This document shows, piece after piece, positions 27,726-35,775 of a DNA stretch of 64,000 nucleotides (position 1 is the stretch's first letter; every line of letters starts with the position of its first letter). Source of the stretch: Gammaproteobacteria bacterium (GTDB lineage: Bacteria; Pseudomonadota; Gammaproteobacteria; Steroidobacterales; GCA-2729495); NCBI GenBank assembly GCA_030426355.1, contig JAUHYQ010000001.1, positions 496,001-560,000 on the forward strand, given 5' to 3'. Made by a program: the position numbers and the translations under genes. The notes under the pieces are model-generated. The model had not been told where the DNA came from. It did no database searches and worked only from the letters and a program-made list of their open reading frames with translations.

Positions 27726-28373
27726 TTATTCAAATTGCAAATTTGCCTTGTGCACCACCGCCGTACTTTCTTCGGCGGTTAAGCCCAGCATGCGCAACAC
27801 CAGTTCCTGATAGTCCGCACCGGCACAGGACGTTGCATTGCCGTTCAACATATCTTGCATAACAGCAAATGCACCTCCCCTGATCGCCAGGGCGACGATA
27901 CGCGTGTTGCAAATAGCGAAACGCTGCTGCGCAACTCCAATTTCAATCATGCGTGGCAAGGGGTCTTTGTCACTGGAAATGACTAACTGCCGCAACGATT
28001 CACTACGCACAATGGTCCACGCGATGACCGGGTCATCATTAACAATCGCCAATGTGTGCCCAACGTTAATAGCGATAGCCTCGGCAGGATCATTTACCGA
28101 ATCAAATACCGCCTGCTTGGCCTGCTTGTCGCGACGGAAGTAATCGGTCGTGATCTCTTTGGCGAGCGTCTCTTTGGAATCAAAGTGATTGTAAAAGGAC
28201 GGCTGCGAAACACCGGCCTCGCGAACGATATCAAGCACGGAGGTTGACTCCACGCCCCGCTCGGCAAAGACCTTGCGGCCGCCATCCAGAAGTCGCTGCC
28301 GGGTGCGCGACCAGCGCGCGTCCGGCTGTTGCCTGGCGCTATTGGCTCTGACTTTGTCTGCGGCCCGATTCAC
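27726..28373 (-). CDS. TetR-family transcriptional regulator
   Basis: A 215-residue regulator with the TetR helix-turn-helix: R-Q-R-L-L-D-G-G-R-K-V-F-A-E-R-G, then V-S-Q-P-S-F-Y-N-H-F-D-S-K-E near residue 50. The C-terminal ligand domain is not diagnostic. It directly precedes the Rieske/SDR/MBL genes on the same strand and is the likely regulator of that catabolic set. A TraR/DksA gene lies 51 bp upstream. The effector is unknown. A Gln/Arg-rich N-terminal extension of about 20 residues comes before the DNA-binding domain. Confidence 0.9.
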   Translation of the reverse strand: MNRAADKVRANSARQQPDARWSRTRQRLLDGGRKVFAERGVESTSVLDIVREAGVSQPSFYNHFDSKETLAKEITTDYFRRDKQAKQAVFDSVNDPAEAIAINVGHTLAIVNDDPVIAWTIVRSESLRQLVISSDKDPLPRMIEIGVAQQRFAICNTRIVALAIRGGAFAVMQDMLNGNATSCAGADYQELVLRMLGLTAEESTAVVHKANLQFE

Positions 28374-28424
28374 CGGTTTATTTTGCAGACTACAAAATAA
28401 TAGTCAAGCCGCTGGGAATCGTCT

Positions 28425-28748
28425 CTAAGCGGCGCAGTTGATGCATTCTGTGGCGTGCGGCAAGGCCTGCAGACGGCGCGCATCAATGTCCGAGCCGCAT
28501 TTCGCGCAAACGCCGTACTGACCCGCCTCAAGGCGCCTTAACGAGGCGTTGATTTCAGCAATCTCCTGGGTAGCCTCGTTGGCAAGCGCATCGAGTACGT
28601 CTTTGTTCTCCAATTGCCCGGCCTGCTCTTTGGAATCTGCATCCAGTCCGCGAGCGATATCGGCCTTTATTTTTTCGACGCGTTGCATGAGCTCTGCCTT
28701 GAGCTGCTCCAGCTGCTCGCGCAGTCCGGCCGGTACATTGTTATTCAT
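28425..28748 (-). CDS. TraR/DksA-family zinc-finger protein
   Basis: A 107-residue protein of the DksA/TraR class. A long N-terminal coiled coil (about residues 5-70) carries a tip segment K-D-V-L-D-A-L-A resembling the D-x-x-D-x-A tip of DksA, followed by a C4 zinc finger C-A-K-C...C-I-N-C. Such proteins enter the RNA polymerase secondary channel and modulate initiation. It is shorter than E. coli DksA (151), like YbiI/TraR relatives. The ribosome site A-G-G-A-A-G is good. It lies between a beta-propeller gene and the TetR gene, probably co-transcribed. Confidence 0.88.
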   Translation of the reverse strand: MNNNVPAGLREQLEQLKAELMQRVEKIKADIARGLDADSKEQAGQLENKDVLDALANEATQEIAEINASLRRLEAGQYGVCAKCGSDIDARRLQALPHATECINCAA

Positions 28749-28765
28749 AATATGTTCTTCCTGAT

Positions 28766-29701
28766 CTAGCCTGCATACTCAGCGATGCCCGCCAGACTGC
28801 GTTGCGGCTTCGCGAGACCTGTATCGATTTGCCCGACAATCTTGCCCGAATCCAGTTCCACTTTGGATGCCACGCCGGTAAAAATATTACTTGTAAAAAC
28901 ATGACGCTGATCAGCGGAAATCGTGATCATCGCGTAACCGTACTCGTCCAGCTCAATCGTACGCTGCGACCGACCCTGGCCGTCAATGAAATCAATAAAG
29001 CTGCCGCGCAACAGCAACAAGGTACCGTCATCGAGATAGTCCACGCCGGTAGTCCACTTACGCACATACCCTTCGCCGCCCGGATACGTTACCAGGTCGG
29101 GCAATTGCTCGCCTGCAACAACGTCATAACGCATCACCCGCATACCCAGATCCGTCATATACGTGTATGTACGCCCGTCAGGGTGCATGGCCGTATGAGT
29201 GATGCCATGAAAACCCGTCAGTGACGGCGACAGATCGGGGTCGTATTCGGTAACCTTGTTGAACTGCGCGTCAAAAACGCCGATGTTCCCGTAACCGACC
29301 ACGTTGGTGCCTTCCAGACAGCGCATGTCGCCACCCTGGTAGGGCTTATCGCCATTAAGGTACTCGCCCAAATAGATATGTCCGTCTTTGCCGAAACAGA
29401 CATTGCCCCAACCACGATCCCCAAAATCTACGTTCTCAAGTTGCCGGCCTTCAGGACTGACGCGCACTACCGTGTGTTCAAAACCGTCGAAACCCCATAA
29501 TACGCCGTCCGGACCAAAACGCAGATTGACAACAAGATGGCTGGTGCCTTCGGTATACAAGGTTCCCTTCGGTACCATGTTTTTATCGAACTGCAGTATG
29601 CGACCATCGCCTGCATGATCATCGTCCGGGTCACATAAATAGGTGCAACCGAGAAAAATATCCCCGGGCGCAAAAGGTTTCATGGTGGACTGCTTGGTCA
29701 T
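28766..29701 (-). CDS. Beta-propeller (SMP-30/NHL-like) protein
   Basis: A 311-residue soluble protein with repeating blade-like strands such as L-R-F-G-P-D-G-V-L-W-G, V-C-F-G-K-D-G-H-I-Y-L-G-E-Y and M-H-P-D-G-R-T-Y, typical of six-bladed propellers including gluconolactonases and NHL proteins. No signal peptide is present. Catalytic metal residues cannot be assigned with confidence. A-G-A-G-G-A-G precedes the ATG, predicting strong translation. It leads a leftward run with the DksA-like and TetR genes and may act as a lactonase or sensor in the same catabolic context. That is an inference. Confidence 0.65.
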   Translation of the reverse strand: MTKQSTMKPFAPGDIFLGCTYLCDPDDDHAGDGRILQFDKNMVPKGTLYTEGTSHLVVNLRFGPDGVLWGFDGFEHTVVRVSPEGRQLENVDFGDRGWGNVCFGKDGHIYLGEYLNGDKPYQGGDMRCLEGTNVVGYGNIGVFDAQFNKVTEYDPDLSPSLTGFHGITHTAMHPDGRTYTYMTDLGMRVMRYDVVAGEQLPDLVTYPGGEGYVRKWTTGVDYLDDGTLLLLRGSFIDFIDGQGRSQRTIELDEYGYAMITISADQRHVFTSNIFTGVASKVELDSGKIVGQIDTGLAKPQRSLAGIAEYAG

Positions 29702-29825
29702 GGCACACTCCTCTGAGTTCTTTATTATGCGGCCACGCCTGCCGCCGCTATCGGGGAAAGCCGAAACGACGAGAAACCTGTGTCAGTGTTGGTCAGGTTG
29801 AAACACATAGAGGTGCCCGTTGACC

Positions 29826-30383
29826 CTAGCTAAACAGCACCGCCATCGCAAACACGGCAACGCCTGAGATGCTGCAAAGGGTAGCCAGACGCCGCAGCTT
29901 AGGCACCTGCCAGGCCAGCAGAAATCCGCTGGCAAGAATGGTAAACAACGATATTGCCAGCCCGGCGGCATAAAACTTGAATAGCTGGCCACCTTTGGCC
30001 TTATGCAGCTGCACCAGATTGCGATACCAGGTGGTTTCCTTAATTGTCAGTCTGGCGACCAGCGGATCCGCGGTTGGCTCAAGCTCGACATCCCGCTCGG
30101 AACCTGTCCACTCCAGCTTGTAAGAGGTGCCGCCTTTTTTCAGGCTCGCCCCACCGCTCGGCAGGGCAATTGAGCGCATCCTTAACTGACCCGCAACTAT
30201 ATCGCTCAAAACTTGCGCATTAGCAGTCAACGGCTCGGACAATTCAATATCATAGGCTTCTGATACGTAGTCGCCTTTAATACCCCACGTATAAAAGCCG
30301 CCGGTGACCAAAAACATCAGCGCCACGGGGAACATAAATGCTGCCAGCAATAAGTGTACTTTGGTGATGGTTGCGCGATTCAT
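29826..30383 (-). CDS. PepSY-associated TM protein
   Basis: A 185-residue inner-membrane protein with an N-terminal membrane segment (F-M-F-P-V-A-L-M-F-L-V-T-G-G), a soluble loop of about 100 residues, then L-H-K-A-K-G-G-Q and two further membrane segments. This is the architecture of short PepSY_TM proteins, some of which act in ferric reduction or as accessory heme-containing reductases. It is the last gene of the two-component/FTR1 operon, 41 bp after the outer-membrane-like gene, with a strong A-A-G-G-A-G site. An accessory role in reducing or delivering iron for FTR1 is likely but inferred. Confidence 0.7.
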   Translation of the reverse strand: MNRATITKVHLLLAAFMFPVALMFLVTGGFYTWGIKGDYVSEAYDIELSEPLTANAQVLSDIVAGQLRMRSIALPSGGASLKKGGTSYKLEWTGSERDVELEPTADPLVARLTIKETTWYRNLVQLHKAKGGQLFKFYAAGLAISLFTILASGFLLAWQVPKLRRLATLCSISGVAVFAMAVLFS

Positions 30384-30424
30384 AATTACTCCTTAATCAA
30401 TTCGGCACACGCTAGTTCGTCTGT

Positions 30425-31132
30425 TCAAAACTCATACTCCAGCATCCACCGCAGCGTCTGATCCGGGCTGTCGCTATCCAGCGCAAATATGAGTCCGGCT
30501 TCCCAACGCAGCTTTCTGGCTCCGGAAAAACGCACGGTGCCCAATGCGACAGGACCGATACCCTTAGCGGAATCACTGGAGTAGAGCTCCAGTGCCGGCT
30601 CGAAACCGGGCCGCGCCCGATAGCGCCATTGGGCCGCCAACGAAGTCTCGAATTCGTTGCTGATCCGACTACCCCATTCGTATATACCCGCAACATTGAG
30701 CGTTCCCGTCCAGCGACCAAACTCTTTTTCGAGTAACACTGCCGTTGAAAATTCGCGGGCACTGTTCTCTTGATTGACCTCAAGCTCAAACAACAAACCC
30801 CAGTCAACGGCATATTCACCCTGCTCGGTCAGCTGCCACTTAAGCTCCATCTCGTAGGCATCAAGCGAGAGACTGTGACCTTTTTCTTTGGAACCGATCA
30901 CGTAGAGCTCGGCGAACCAGCGGTCGTTTAGAGAAGCACCAAAGCCCAAACGATGGATTTGCAACCCGTCCAACTGCATATCGTCATCATCGAGCCAACT
31001 GGACCGATATTCCAACTCGCGCTCCAGAGGCTGCACGTATGGGTGATAGACCTTATCTACCGCCAGGCCGTCGGCGAGTGACATGCCCGGGGCCGCCATC
31101 AGTAAATATGCCGCGAGATATCTCCGACTCAT
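30425..31132 (-). CDS. Outer-membrane beta-barrel-like protein of the FTR1 operon
   Basis: A 235-residue exported protein with a signal peptide ending near A-D-G (residue 22), followed by alternating amphipathic strands (R-S-S-W-L-D, W-F-A-E-L-Y-V, W-Q-L-T-E-Q-G-E-Y-A-V-D-W) and a C-terminal Phe (L-E-Y-E-F), which is a typical outer-membrane assembly signal. The family is unnamed to me, but similar genes accompany FTR1 systems. It overlaps the FTR1 stop by 4 bp (ATGA), so it is co-translated. A role in outer-membrane passage or sensing of iron is possible. Confidence 0.6.
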   Translation of the reverse strand: MSRRYLAAYLLMAAPGMSLADGLAVDKVYHPYVQPLERELEYRSSWLDDDDMQLDGLQIHRLGFGASLNDRWFAELYVIGSKEKGHSLSLDAYEMELKWQLTEQGEYAVDWGLLFELEVNQENSAREFSTAVLLEKEFGRWTGTLNVAGIYEWGSRISNEFETSLAAQWRYRARPGFEPALELYSSDSAKGIGPVALGTVRFSGARKLRWEAGLIFALDSDSPDQTLRWMLEYEF

Positions 31133-31941
31133 CCTGCACCTCCATGCGCGGGCATCTGCGCGCGACGCCGGACAATCTCACTCATGCACCACGCTATTGC
31201 GCCAAGAAGCAACATGGAACCCACATACGCACCAACCTGGAGGGCGGTCGGCGTGGCCTCATACCCGACCAATGCATACAGCAACTGCCCTGTCACCGAC
31301 TGCTCGGATACCAGCCAGGTGCTGTCCCAAAGCGGGTATTGTGCCGGAAGCCAGTCCGCCTGAATGAGTAATAGCGTCGCCTGCGATGCCATGCCGGCTG
31401 CTACCAGCAGCAGCAATACGGCACCCGCCATTCGTGCGGTGCCGGTTTCCAGGTTAAGCAATAAGAAATAAAACACCGCGCCGACACTGACCCCAATGGC
31501 CGCGCCAATGGCACAACCCGCCAATACCGGTATACGGAGATTCTCCACGGCCAGAAAGCCGGACAGATAAATCATTATCTCTGAGCCTTCGCGCACGATA
31601 GCCAACGCAACGCAGAGGGTCATCAATACCGTGATCAATAAGGGCGGAGCCTTTCGCCCCTGCCGGTGAGCGAGAGACAGCCCGGCGATTACCGACAACG
31701 CAAGGTATATGGCAATTTGAAGAAATGCATTGATCAACTCCTGACCCACCCCTTCGAACTGCTCTGAGACAATGTCGATATTGAATCCGTATATAGCAGC
31801 ACCCAACAGCCCTATACCCAATGACAAAAATACCCAACGACATGAGATTGTCAGCCTGCGCGACAATGCCATCAAAAGACTGAACAATAAGGCTGCCTCA
31901 AGCACCTCGCGCAAAACCAGAATAACCGAACTTAACAGCAT
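31129..31941 (-). CDS. FTR1-family iron permease
   Basis: A 270-residue polytopic membrane protein with about seven membrane segments and two iron-binding R-E-x-x-E motifs: R-E-V-L-E near residue 11 and R-E-G-S-E near 115, as in Ftr1/EfeU/FtrC. In bacteria these permeases import ferric or ferrous iron with periplasmic cupredoxin or P19-like partners. A cupredoxin gene lies 10 bp upstream and a PepSY-TM gene downstream, matching FtrABCD-type logic. No P19-like gene is seen here. Control is likely by the two-component pair in the same operon. Confidence 0.88.
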   Translation of the reverse strand: MLLSSVILVLREVLEAALLFSLLMALSRRLTISCRWVFLSLGIGLLGAAIYGFNIDIVSEQFEGVGQELINAFLQIAIYLALSVIAGLSLAHRQGRKAPPLLITVLMTLCVALAIVREGSEIMIYLSGFLAVENLRIPVLAGCAIGAAIGVSVGAVFYFLLLNLETGTARMAGAVLLLLVAAGMASQATLLLIQADWLPAQYPLWDSTWLVSEQSVTGQLLYALVGYEATPTALQVGAYVGSMLLLGAIAWCMSEIVRRRAQMPAHGGAG

Positions 31942-31951
31942 GATGATTTAT

Positions 31952-32281
31952 TCATTCCGCGATGACCCTGCCCTGCGCTGTCTTAGGGTTGAACTCGCCG
32001 AAAAAAGGATAGATGCCCGGTTTAAGCGGCCCGATAAAGATTACCGACTTCGCCCCACCCATGATGACCTTCTCGCGGTTCAACTCGTAACTTTCAAACT
32101 CTTCAGGGGTCGAGTCGCGGTTATAAACGATAAGCTTTACTTTCTGATCGGCCGGAACGGTGAACTCGGACGGAAAAAACAAATGATCGCGTATCTCGAT
32201 TTCGAATACGGGCGCGGCAGCAAGCCCGCCACAGCTCCACATCAGACTCAATAACGGCAACATTTTCAAACATCTATGCAC
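31952..32281 (-). CDS. Cupredoxin-domain periplasmic protein
   Basis: A 109-residue protein with a signal peptide (about residues 1-23) and a cupredoxin-fold domain: F-E-I-E-I-R-D-H-L-F-F-P-S-E-F, then K-P-G-I-Y-P-F-F-G-E-F-N. The blue-copper Cys is missing from the loop where it normally sits (F-F-G-E-F in its place), as in the Cupredoxin_1 proteins of FtrB type, which may bind metal differently. The frame begins at a GTG (32281) overlapping the kinase gene by 8 bp; an ATG at 32263 is an alternative. It precedes FTR1 by 10 bp and probably hands iron to it. Confidence 0.78.
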   Translation of the reverse strand: MHRCLKMLPLLSLMWSCGGLAAAPVFEIEIRDHLFFPSEFTVPADQKVKLIVYNRDSTPEEFESYELNREKVIMGGAKSVIFIGPLKPGIYPFFGEFNPKTAQGRVIAE

Positions 32282-33632
32282 TACCGAGCTCCCGCCGTAC
32301 CGTTTTCATGTCCGGCTTTTCCAGATCGGGAAACAAGACCGTCACAGCCAAACCCGTTGCAAAATTCGCATCGTGCAAAGCAATTTCTGCATGATGAATA
32401 TCGACCACATGCTTCACAATCGCCAGCCCGATACCGCTGCCAACAACACCGGAATCATTATGCCTGCCATCGCCACGTACAAATCGCTCCAGTACCTTTT
32501 CGCGTTGGTCCGCAGGAATGCCGGGCCCGCTGTCTTCGACCGTGAGCGCCGTGACACCAGGGCGCCTTTCCACCGACACCTTTATGCTGCCGCCCGTGCC
32601 GCTGTACTTGCTGGCATTTTCCAGCAGGTTACTTAATAGTGTTTGCAGCGCGAACGTGTCGCCCTGCATCGTGGCCGTATCGCCAACCAGTTCAATGGTT
32701 TGCTGTCTTGCATCCAGTTGCGGGTATAAGTCGGCTATCACCTGACGGGCAAGACCCGCCAGGTCCAGCTGCACAAAGCTCGCCGCAAACTGCTCCGGAG
32801 CGGTGCGATACAACGTCAATACCTGCTCGACTGAGCGCTCCATACGTTCAACAGCAGCCTCCAGATTCCTGAGCTGAACATTGTCATCCGCAGAATCACG
32901 TAAAATATTGTGCACCTGCACCTTGAGAACGCTAATGGGCGTCCGAAGTTCATGTGCCGCATCAGCCGCAAATCGTTTCTCACGATCAAAGGCGGATTCC
33001 AGGCGACGCAACAGACCATTGATCGAATGAATCAGTCGTGCCAGTTCCTGCGGTGGCCGATCCTCACTGACAGGACTCAGATCGTCGCTGCGTTTGGCAC
33101 TCATTTCATTGGCCAGATTTCGAAGCGGGTAAAGACCGCGCCCGACGATAAGCCAGATCAGCAACCCCACCAGTGGCAGGCCGAGGATAATCGGCAGAAC
33201 GGATTCCAGAATGACTTTCTCGGCCAGTGCAAACCTCAGGTCGGCCCTCTCTGCGACTTGCACCCAGCGGTTTCCTGCGGCTTCATGACGACTGAAACTG
33301 CGCCACCGGTAACCACCGAAATTTTCGTCCGCAAAGCCTGGCCTGAGCGGCGCAATCGGATGATCCGGAGCCCCTGCGGACGACAGCAACAATTCGTCTC
33401 CGAACCAGACCTGAAAAACTATATTGCCATGCTCCATTAAAGGCGAGCGACCGGCATCAGTCTCGTCAATACTGGCTGCCGCCAAAACCGCCGCGACGTC
33501 CGCCAACTTGGTATCAAACAGCTTATCGGCCTCGGCCATGCTGGTCCGGTAACCGTGCAGTGTTGCCAGAAAGTTGATCAGCGTAATCGTCGCCAGCAGC
33601 ACGACAACCAGAAAGCGACGAATCGATGTCAC
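32274..33632 (-). CDS. Two-component sensor histidine kinase
   Basis: About 452 residues. A first membrane segment (F-L-V-V-V-L-L-A-T-I-T-L-I) is followed by a periplasmic domain of about 130 residues, a second membrane segment, a HAMP linker, the phospho-acceptor F-A-A-D-A-A-H-E-L-R-T-P, then the N box L-L-S-N-L-L-E-N-A-S-K-Y and G box D-S-G-P-G-I-P. It resembles the QseC/PmrB class. The frame opens at 33749, but a GTG at 33632 overlaps the response-regulator stop (33629-33631) by the usual 4 bp. Neighbouring iron genes suggest it senses iron or a related envelope signal. Confidence 0.9.
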   Translation of the reverse strand: MTSIRRFLVVVLLATITLINFLATLHGYRTSMAEADKLFDTKLADVAAVLAAASIDETDAGRSPLMEHGNIVFQVWFGDELLLSSAGAPDHPIAPLRPGFADENFGGYRWRSFSRHEAAGNRWVQVAERADLRFALAEKVILESVLPIILGLPLVGLLIWLIVGRGLYPLRNLANEMSAKRSDDLSPVSEDRPPQELARLIHSINGLLRRLESAFDREKRFAADAAHELRTPISVLKVQVHNILRDSADDNVQLRNLEAAVERMERSVEQVLTLYRTAPEQFAASFVQLDLAGLARQVIADLYPQLDARQQTIELVGDTATMQGDTFALQTLLSNLLENASKYSGTGGSIKVSVERRPGVTALTVEDSGPGIPADQREKVLERFVRGDGRHNDSGVVGSGIGLAIVKHVVDIHHAEIALHDANFATGLAVTVLFPDLEKPDMKTVRRELGSA

Positions 33633-34288
33633 TTTTGCTTTACCGTGTAGCCGACACCCCGTACCGTTTCGATAAAGCCGGCACCGAGCTTTTTGCGCAA
33701 TTGATGTATATGCACCTCCAGCGCATTGCTGGCAACTTCCTCGCCCCAACTATAGAGCCGATTCTCAAGACTGTCGCGGGTCTGAATGCGGCCTGCGTTT
33801 TCCATCAATGCCATCAGCAGCATGTATTCCCGTCGGGGCAACTCCACCGGGCGGCCACTTATTTCTACTTGCTTGGTGGCCGTGTTCAGACTGACATCGC
33901 CGATAACAATATTCGTATTGCTCGCAGTATTGATGCGACGACCCAGTGCGCGCAGTCGCGCAAGCAACTCTGCTATATCAAAGGGCTTGGGAAGGTAGTC
34001 GTCGGCTCCGCTGTCCAGGCCTGCGACTTTGTCTTCGACAGTATTTCGGGCGGTAAGCAACAGCACCGGCAACTCGGGATGATCCGGACGCATGCGGCGC
34101 AAAACCGTCAAACCGTCCATATCCGGCAGACCCAGATCAAGAATGACGATATCCGGGGGCTCAGCAGCTATAACATGCAGCGCGTCTCTGCCGTTTGCCA
34201 CATGATTTATGGCAAAGCCCTCCTTACGAAGAGCCTCGAGAAGTCCAGCAGCTAAGTCCGCATCGTCTTCAACAAGAAGTATAGACAT
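33629..34288 (-). CDS. OmpR-family response regulator
   Basis: A 219-residue regulator: receiver domain with acidic pair E7-D8-D9, phospho-acceptor D51 (V-I-L-D-L-G-L-P-D), Thr and Lys switch residues, then a winged-helix output domain with S-L-E-N-R-L-Y-S-W-G-E-E-V and V-E-V-H-I/H-Q-L-R-K-K-L-G. It belongs to the QseB/PmrA-like branch. It is the first gene of the operon with the histidine kinase and FTR1 system, and a perfect 10 bp palindrome (34301-34310) lies just upstream, possibly an autoregulatory site. Confidence 0.92.
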   Translation of the reverse strand: MSILLVEDDADLAAGLLEALRKEGFAINHVANGRDALHVIAAEPPDIVILDLGLPDMDGLTVLRRMRPDHPELPVLLLTARNTVEDKVAGLDSGADDYLPKPFDIAELLARLRALGRRINTASNTNIVIGDVSLNTATKQVEISGRPVELPRREYMLLMALMENAGRIQTRDSLENRLYSWGEEVASNALEVHIHQLRKKLGAGFIETVRGVGYTVKQK

Positions 34289-34300
34289 GCAGCAATTGTA

Positions 34301-34310
34301 TAACCGGTTA
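34301..34310. promoter_or_regulatory. 10 bp palindrome upstream of the response regulator
   Basis: TAACCGGTTA is a perfect palindrome within the 30 bp between the TPR-like gene (stop 34319) and the response-regulator start (34288). It is short and its flanks do not extend the symmetry, so it may be chance. If functional, it would suit an autoregulatory site of the OmpR-type regulator, although such sites are usually direct repeats. Confidence 0.25.
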
Positions 34311-34318
34311 CCGCTGCC

Positions 34319-34966
34319 CTAGCTACCCATATCGGCGAGAATTTCCTTAATGGCCTGCTTACGCCCCTCATCTGCTATCTGGCGGCCAGGCCGAGGCGGA
34401 GCATTGAGCGCCAGGTCATAGTGCAGGCGAGCTTCATTATCGCGTTTTTGATCACGCAAATACTCTGCATAGAAGAAATTGCTTTCCAGGCCGTCCGGGT
34501 CAATTTCGAGCCCGCGGCGCAGAAACTCCTCAGCCTTTTTATCGTTACCAAAACCAACGGGCCAACCGGGAACACTGGAGTACAGCGTCCCCAGGCTGCT
34601 CAGCGCCGCGCCTGCCATAGCACGCTCATTGCGCTCCAATGCCTGCTCGAAATCTTGCTTTGCGGCTTTTGCGAGCTTCAACGCACCCAGTCCGCCTTTA
34701 GCCCCAGCGAAACTGGAGCGTATGATGCCGCTCCACACCCAAGCCTCGGCCTCATCACCGTGGGCTTCAGCATATGCATCAACATCTGTAACAAGCTGCT
34801 CAAATGCCGCTATCTGCGCATCGCCTTGCAAAATGAAATTGGTTTCATCCCAGCGTTGCTGGATATCGGTTAACGTCGGTGCCGCCATTACCGGCAACGT
34901 CGAAACCGAAAATATCAATATCAGAACATACTTAGTAACAGACAAAATTTTCTTTGAAACATACAT
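34319..34966 (-). CDS. Periplasmic TPR-like protein
   Basis: A 215-residue exported protein: signal peptide about residues 1-29 (ending V-M-A-A-P), then helical repeats with TPR character (A-E-A-W-V-W-S-G-I-I, A-M-A-G-A-A-L-S-S-L-G-T-L-Y, A-E-E-F-L-R-R-G-L-E-I-D-P-D). An in-frame GTG at 34978 exists, but the ATG at 34966 has a long ribosome-binding sequence, A-G-G-G-G-G-T-G-A, 8 nt upstream and overlapping the SDR stop codon, so it is the start. It closes the operon begun by the thermostable-hemolysin-like gene and probably scaffolds or anchors a partner in the envelope. Confidence 0.75.
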   Translation of the reverse strand: MYVSKKILSVTKYVLILIFSVSTLPVMAAPTLTDIQQRWDETNFILQGDAQIAAFEQLVTDVDAYAEAHGDEAEAWVWSGIIRSSFAGAKGGLGALKLAKAAKQDFEQALERNERAMAGAALSSLGTLYSSVPGWPVGFGNDKKAEEFLRRGLEIDPDGLESNFFYAEYLRDQKRDNEARLHYDLALNAPPRPGRQIADEGRKQAIKEILADMGS

Positions 34967-34974
34967 GACGAGAG

Positions 34975-35775
34975 TCACCCCCTGACAGACTTTGCAGCAA
35001 AACTCTTAATAACCTGCAGTTGCTTGCCAAGTGCCGAATCAACGACGCTCGGCAGCAAGCTATTAACCCGAACAAACAGTTTCTCTGGCCACCCGAGGAA
35101 GAAGTCACCCTTGTTATCGCTTTCGAGAAGCTCCACCAGGCTATCCACAACCACCTGGGGAGGGTCCATGGCATTGCCCAGCTCTTCATTCAGGGCCACG
35201 ACGGCAGCAGCATTCATGTCCGTGCGCGTAGCGCGTGGTGCCAGATAGCAGACTCTTATACGGGTGTCTGCCAGTTCACGGCGCAAAGCTTCGGTAAAAC
35301 CCCGCAAGCCTGCCTTGCTGGCACAGTAAGCAGAAAACCCCGGGTAGCCGATCGCGCCGAAAGTCGAGCCGATGTTAACAATCGCCGCCTCGGGTGCAGT
35401 TTTCAGTAACGGCAGCAATGCCTGAGTCAACTGCATGGGAACACGAAGGTTTACGTCCAGCGCTAGTGCAATACGCGTTGTCGGCATGGCTTCAAACAGG
35501 CTGAAATCGCTGATTCCGGCGGCATTCACCAGAACGTCAACACTACCCTGAGCCCGGCAAGCATCAACGAGCGCCGTGAGGCCTTCCGGGGTGCACAGAT
35601 TCGCCGCAACGATCGTGTGCTGCTCGCCCAGCTTTTCCTGCAGCCGCTGCAAACCGTCTTCGTTAAGGTCACTGAGCAACAACTTGCAGCCACGCTCAGC
35701 AAGCGCGCCCGCAATCAACGCGCCCATGCCCCCCGCAGCCCCGGTTAATACAACGGTTTTTCCGTCAAGCTTCAA
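34975..35775 (-). CDS. SDR oxidoreductase of the hemolysin-like operon
   Basis: A 266-residue classical SDR. The cofactor loop is T-G-A-A-G-G-M-G, then D-V-L-V-N-A-A-G-I-S, and the catalytic Tyr/Lys lie in Y-C-A-S-K. C-terminal residues include a hydrophobic segment (K-L-F-V-R-V-N-S-L-L-P) common in lipid-acting SDRs. The start is TTG at 35775, immediately after the upstream stop, supported by G-G-A-G 8 nt before it. It likely reduces an acyl- or keto-intermediate made by the preceding oxygenase and ligase. Confidence 0.85.
   Translation of the reverse strand: MKLDGKTVVLTGAAGGMGALIAGALAERGCKLLLSDLNEDGLQRLQEKLGEQHTIVAANLCTPEGLTALVDACRAQGSVDVLVNAAGISDFSLFEAMPTTRIALALDVNLRVPMQLTQALLPLLKTAPEAAIVNIGSTFGAIGYPGFSAYCASKAGLRGFTEALRRELADTRIRVCYLAPRATRTDMNAAAVVALNEELGNAMDPPQVVVDSLVELLESDNKGDFFLGWPEKLFVRVNSLLPSVVDSALGKQLQVIKSFAAKSVRG

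Noticed and set aside
33633..33749. 39-residue N-terminal extension of the histidine kinase
   Set aside because: It overlaps the response-regulator gene in another frame; the GTG at 33632 gives the standard 4 bp overlap and starts just before the first membrane helix.
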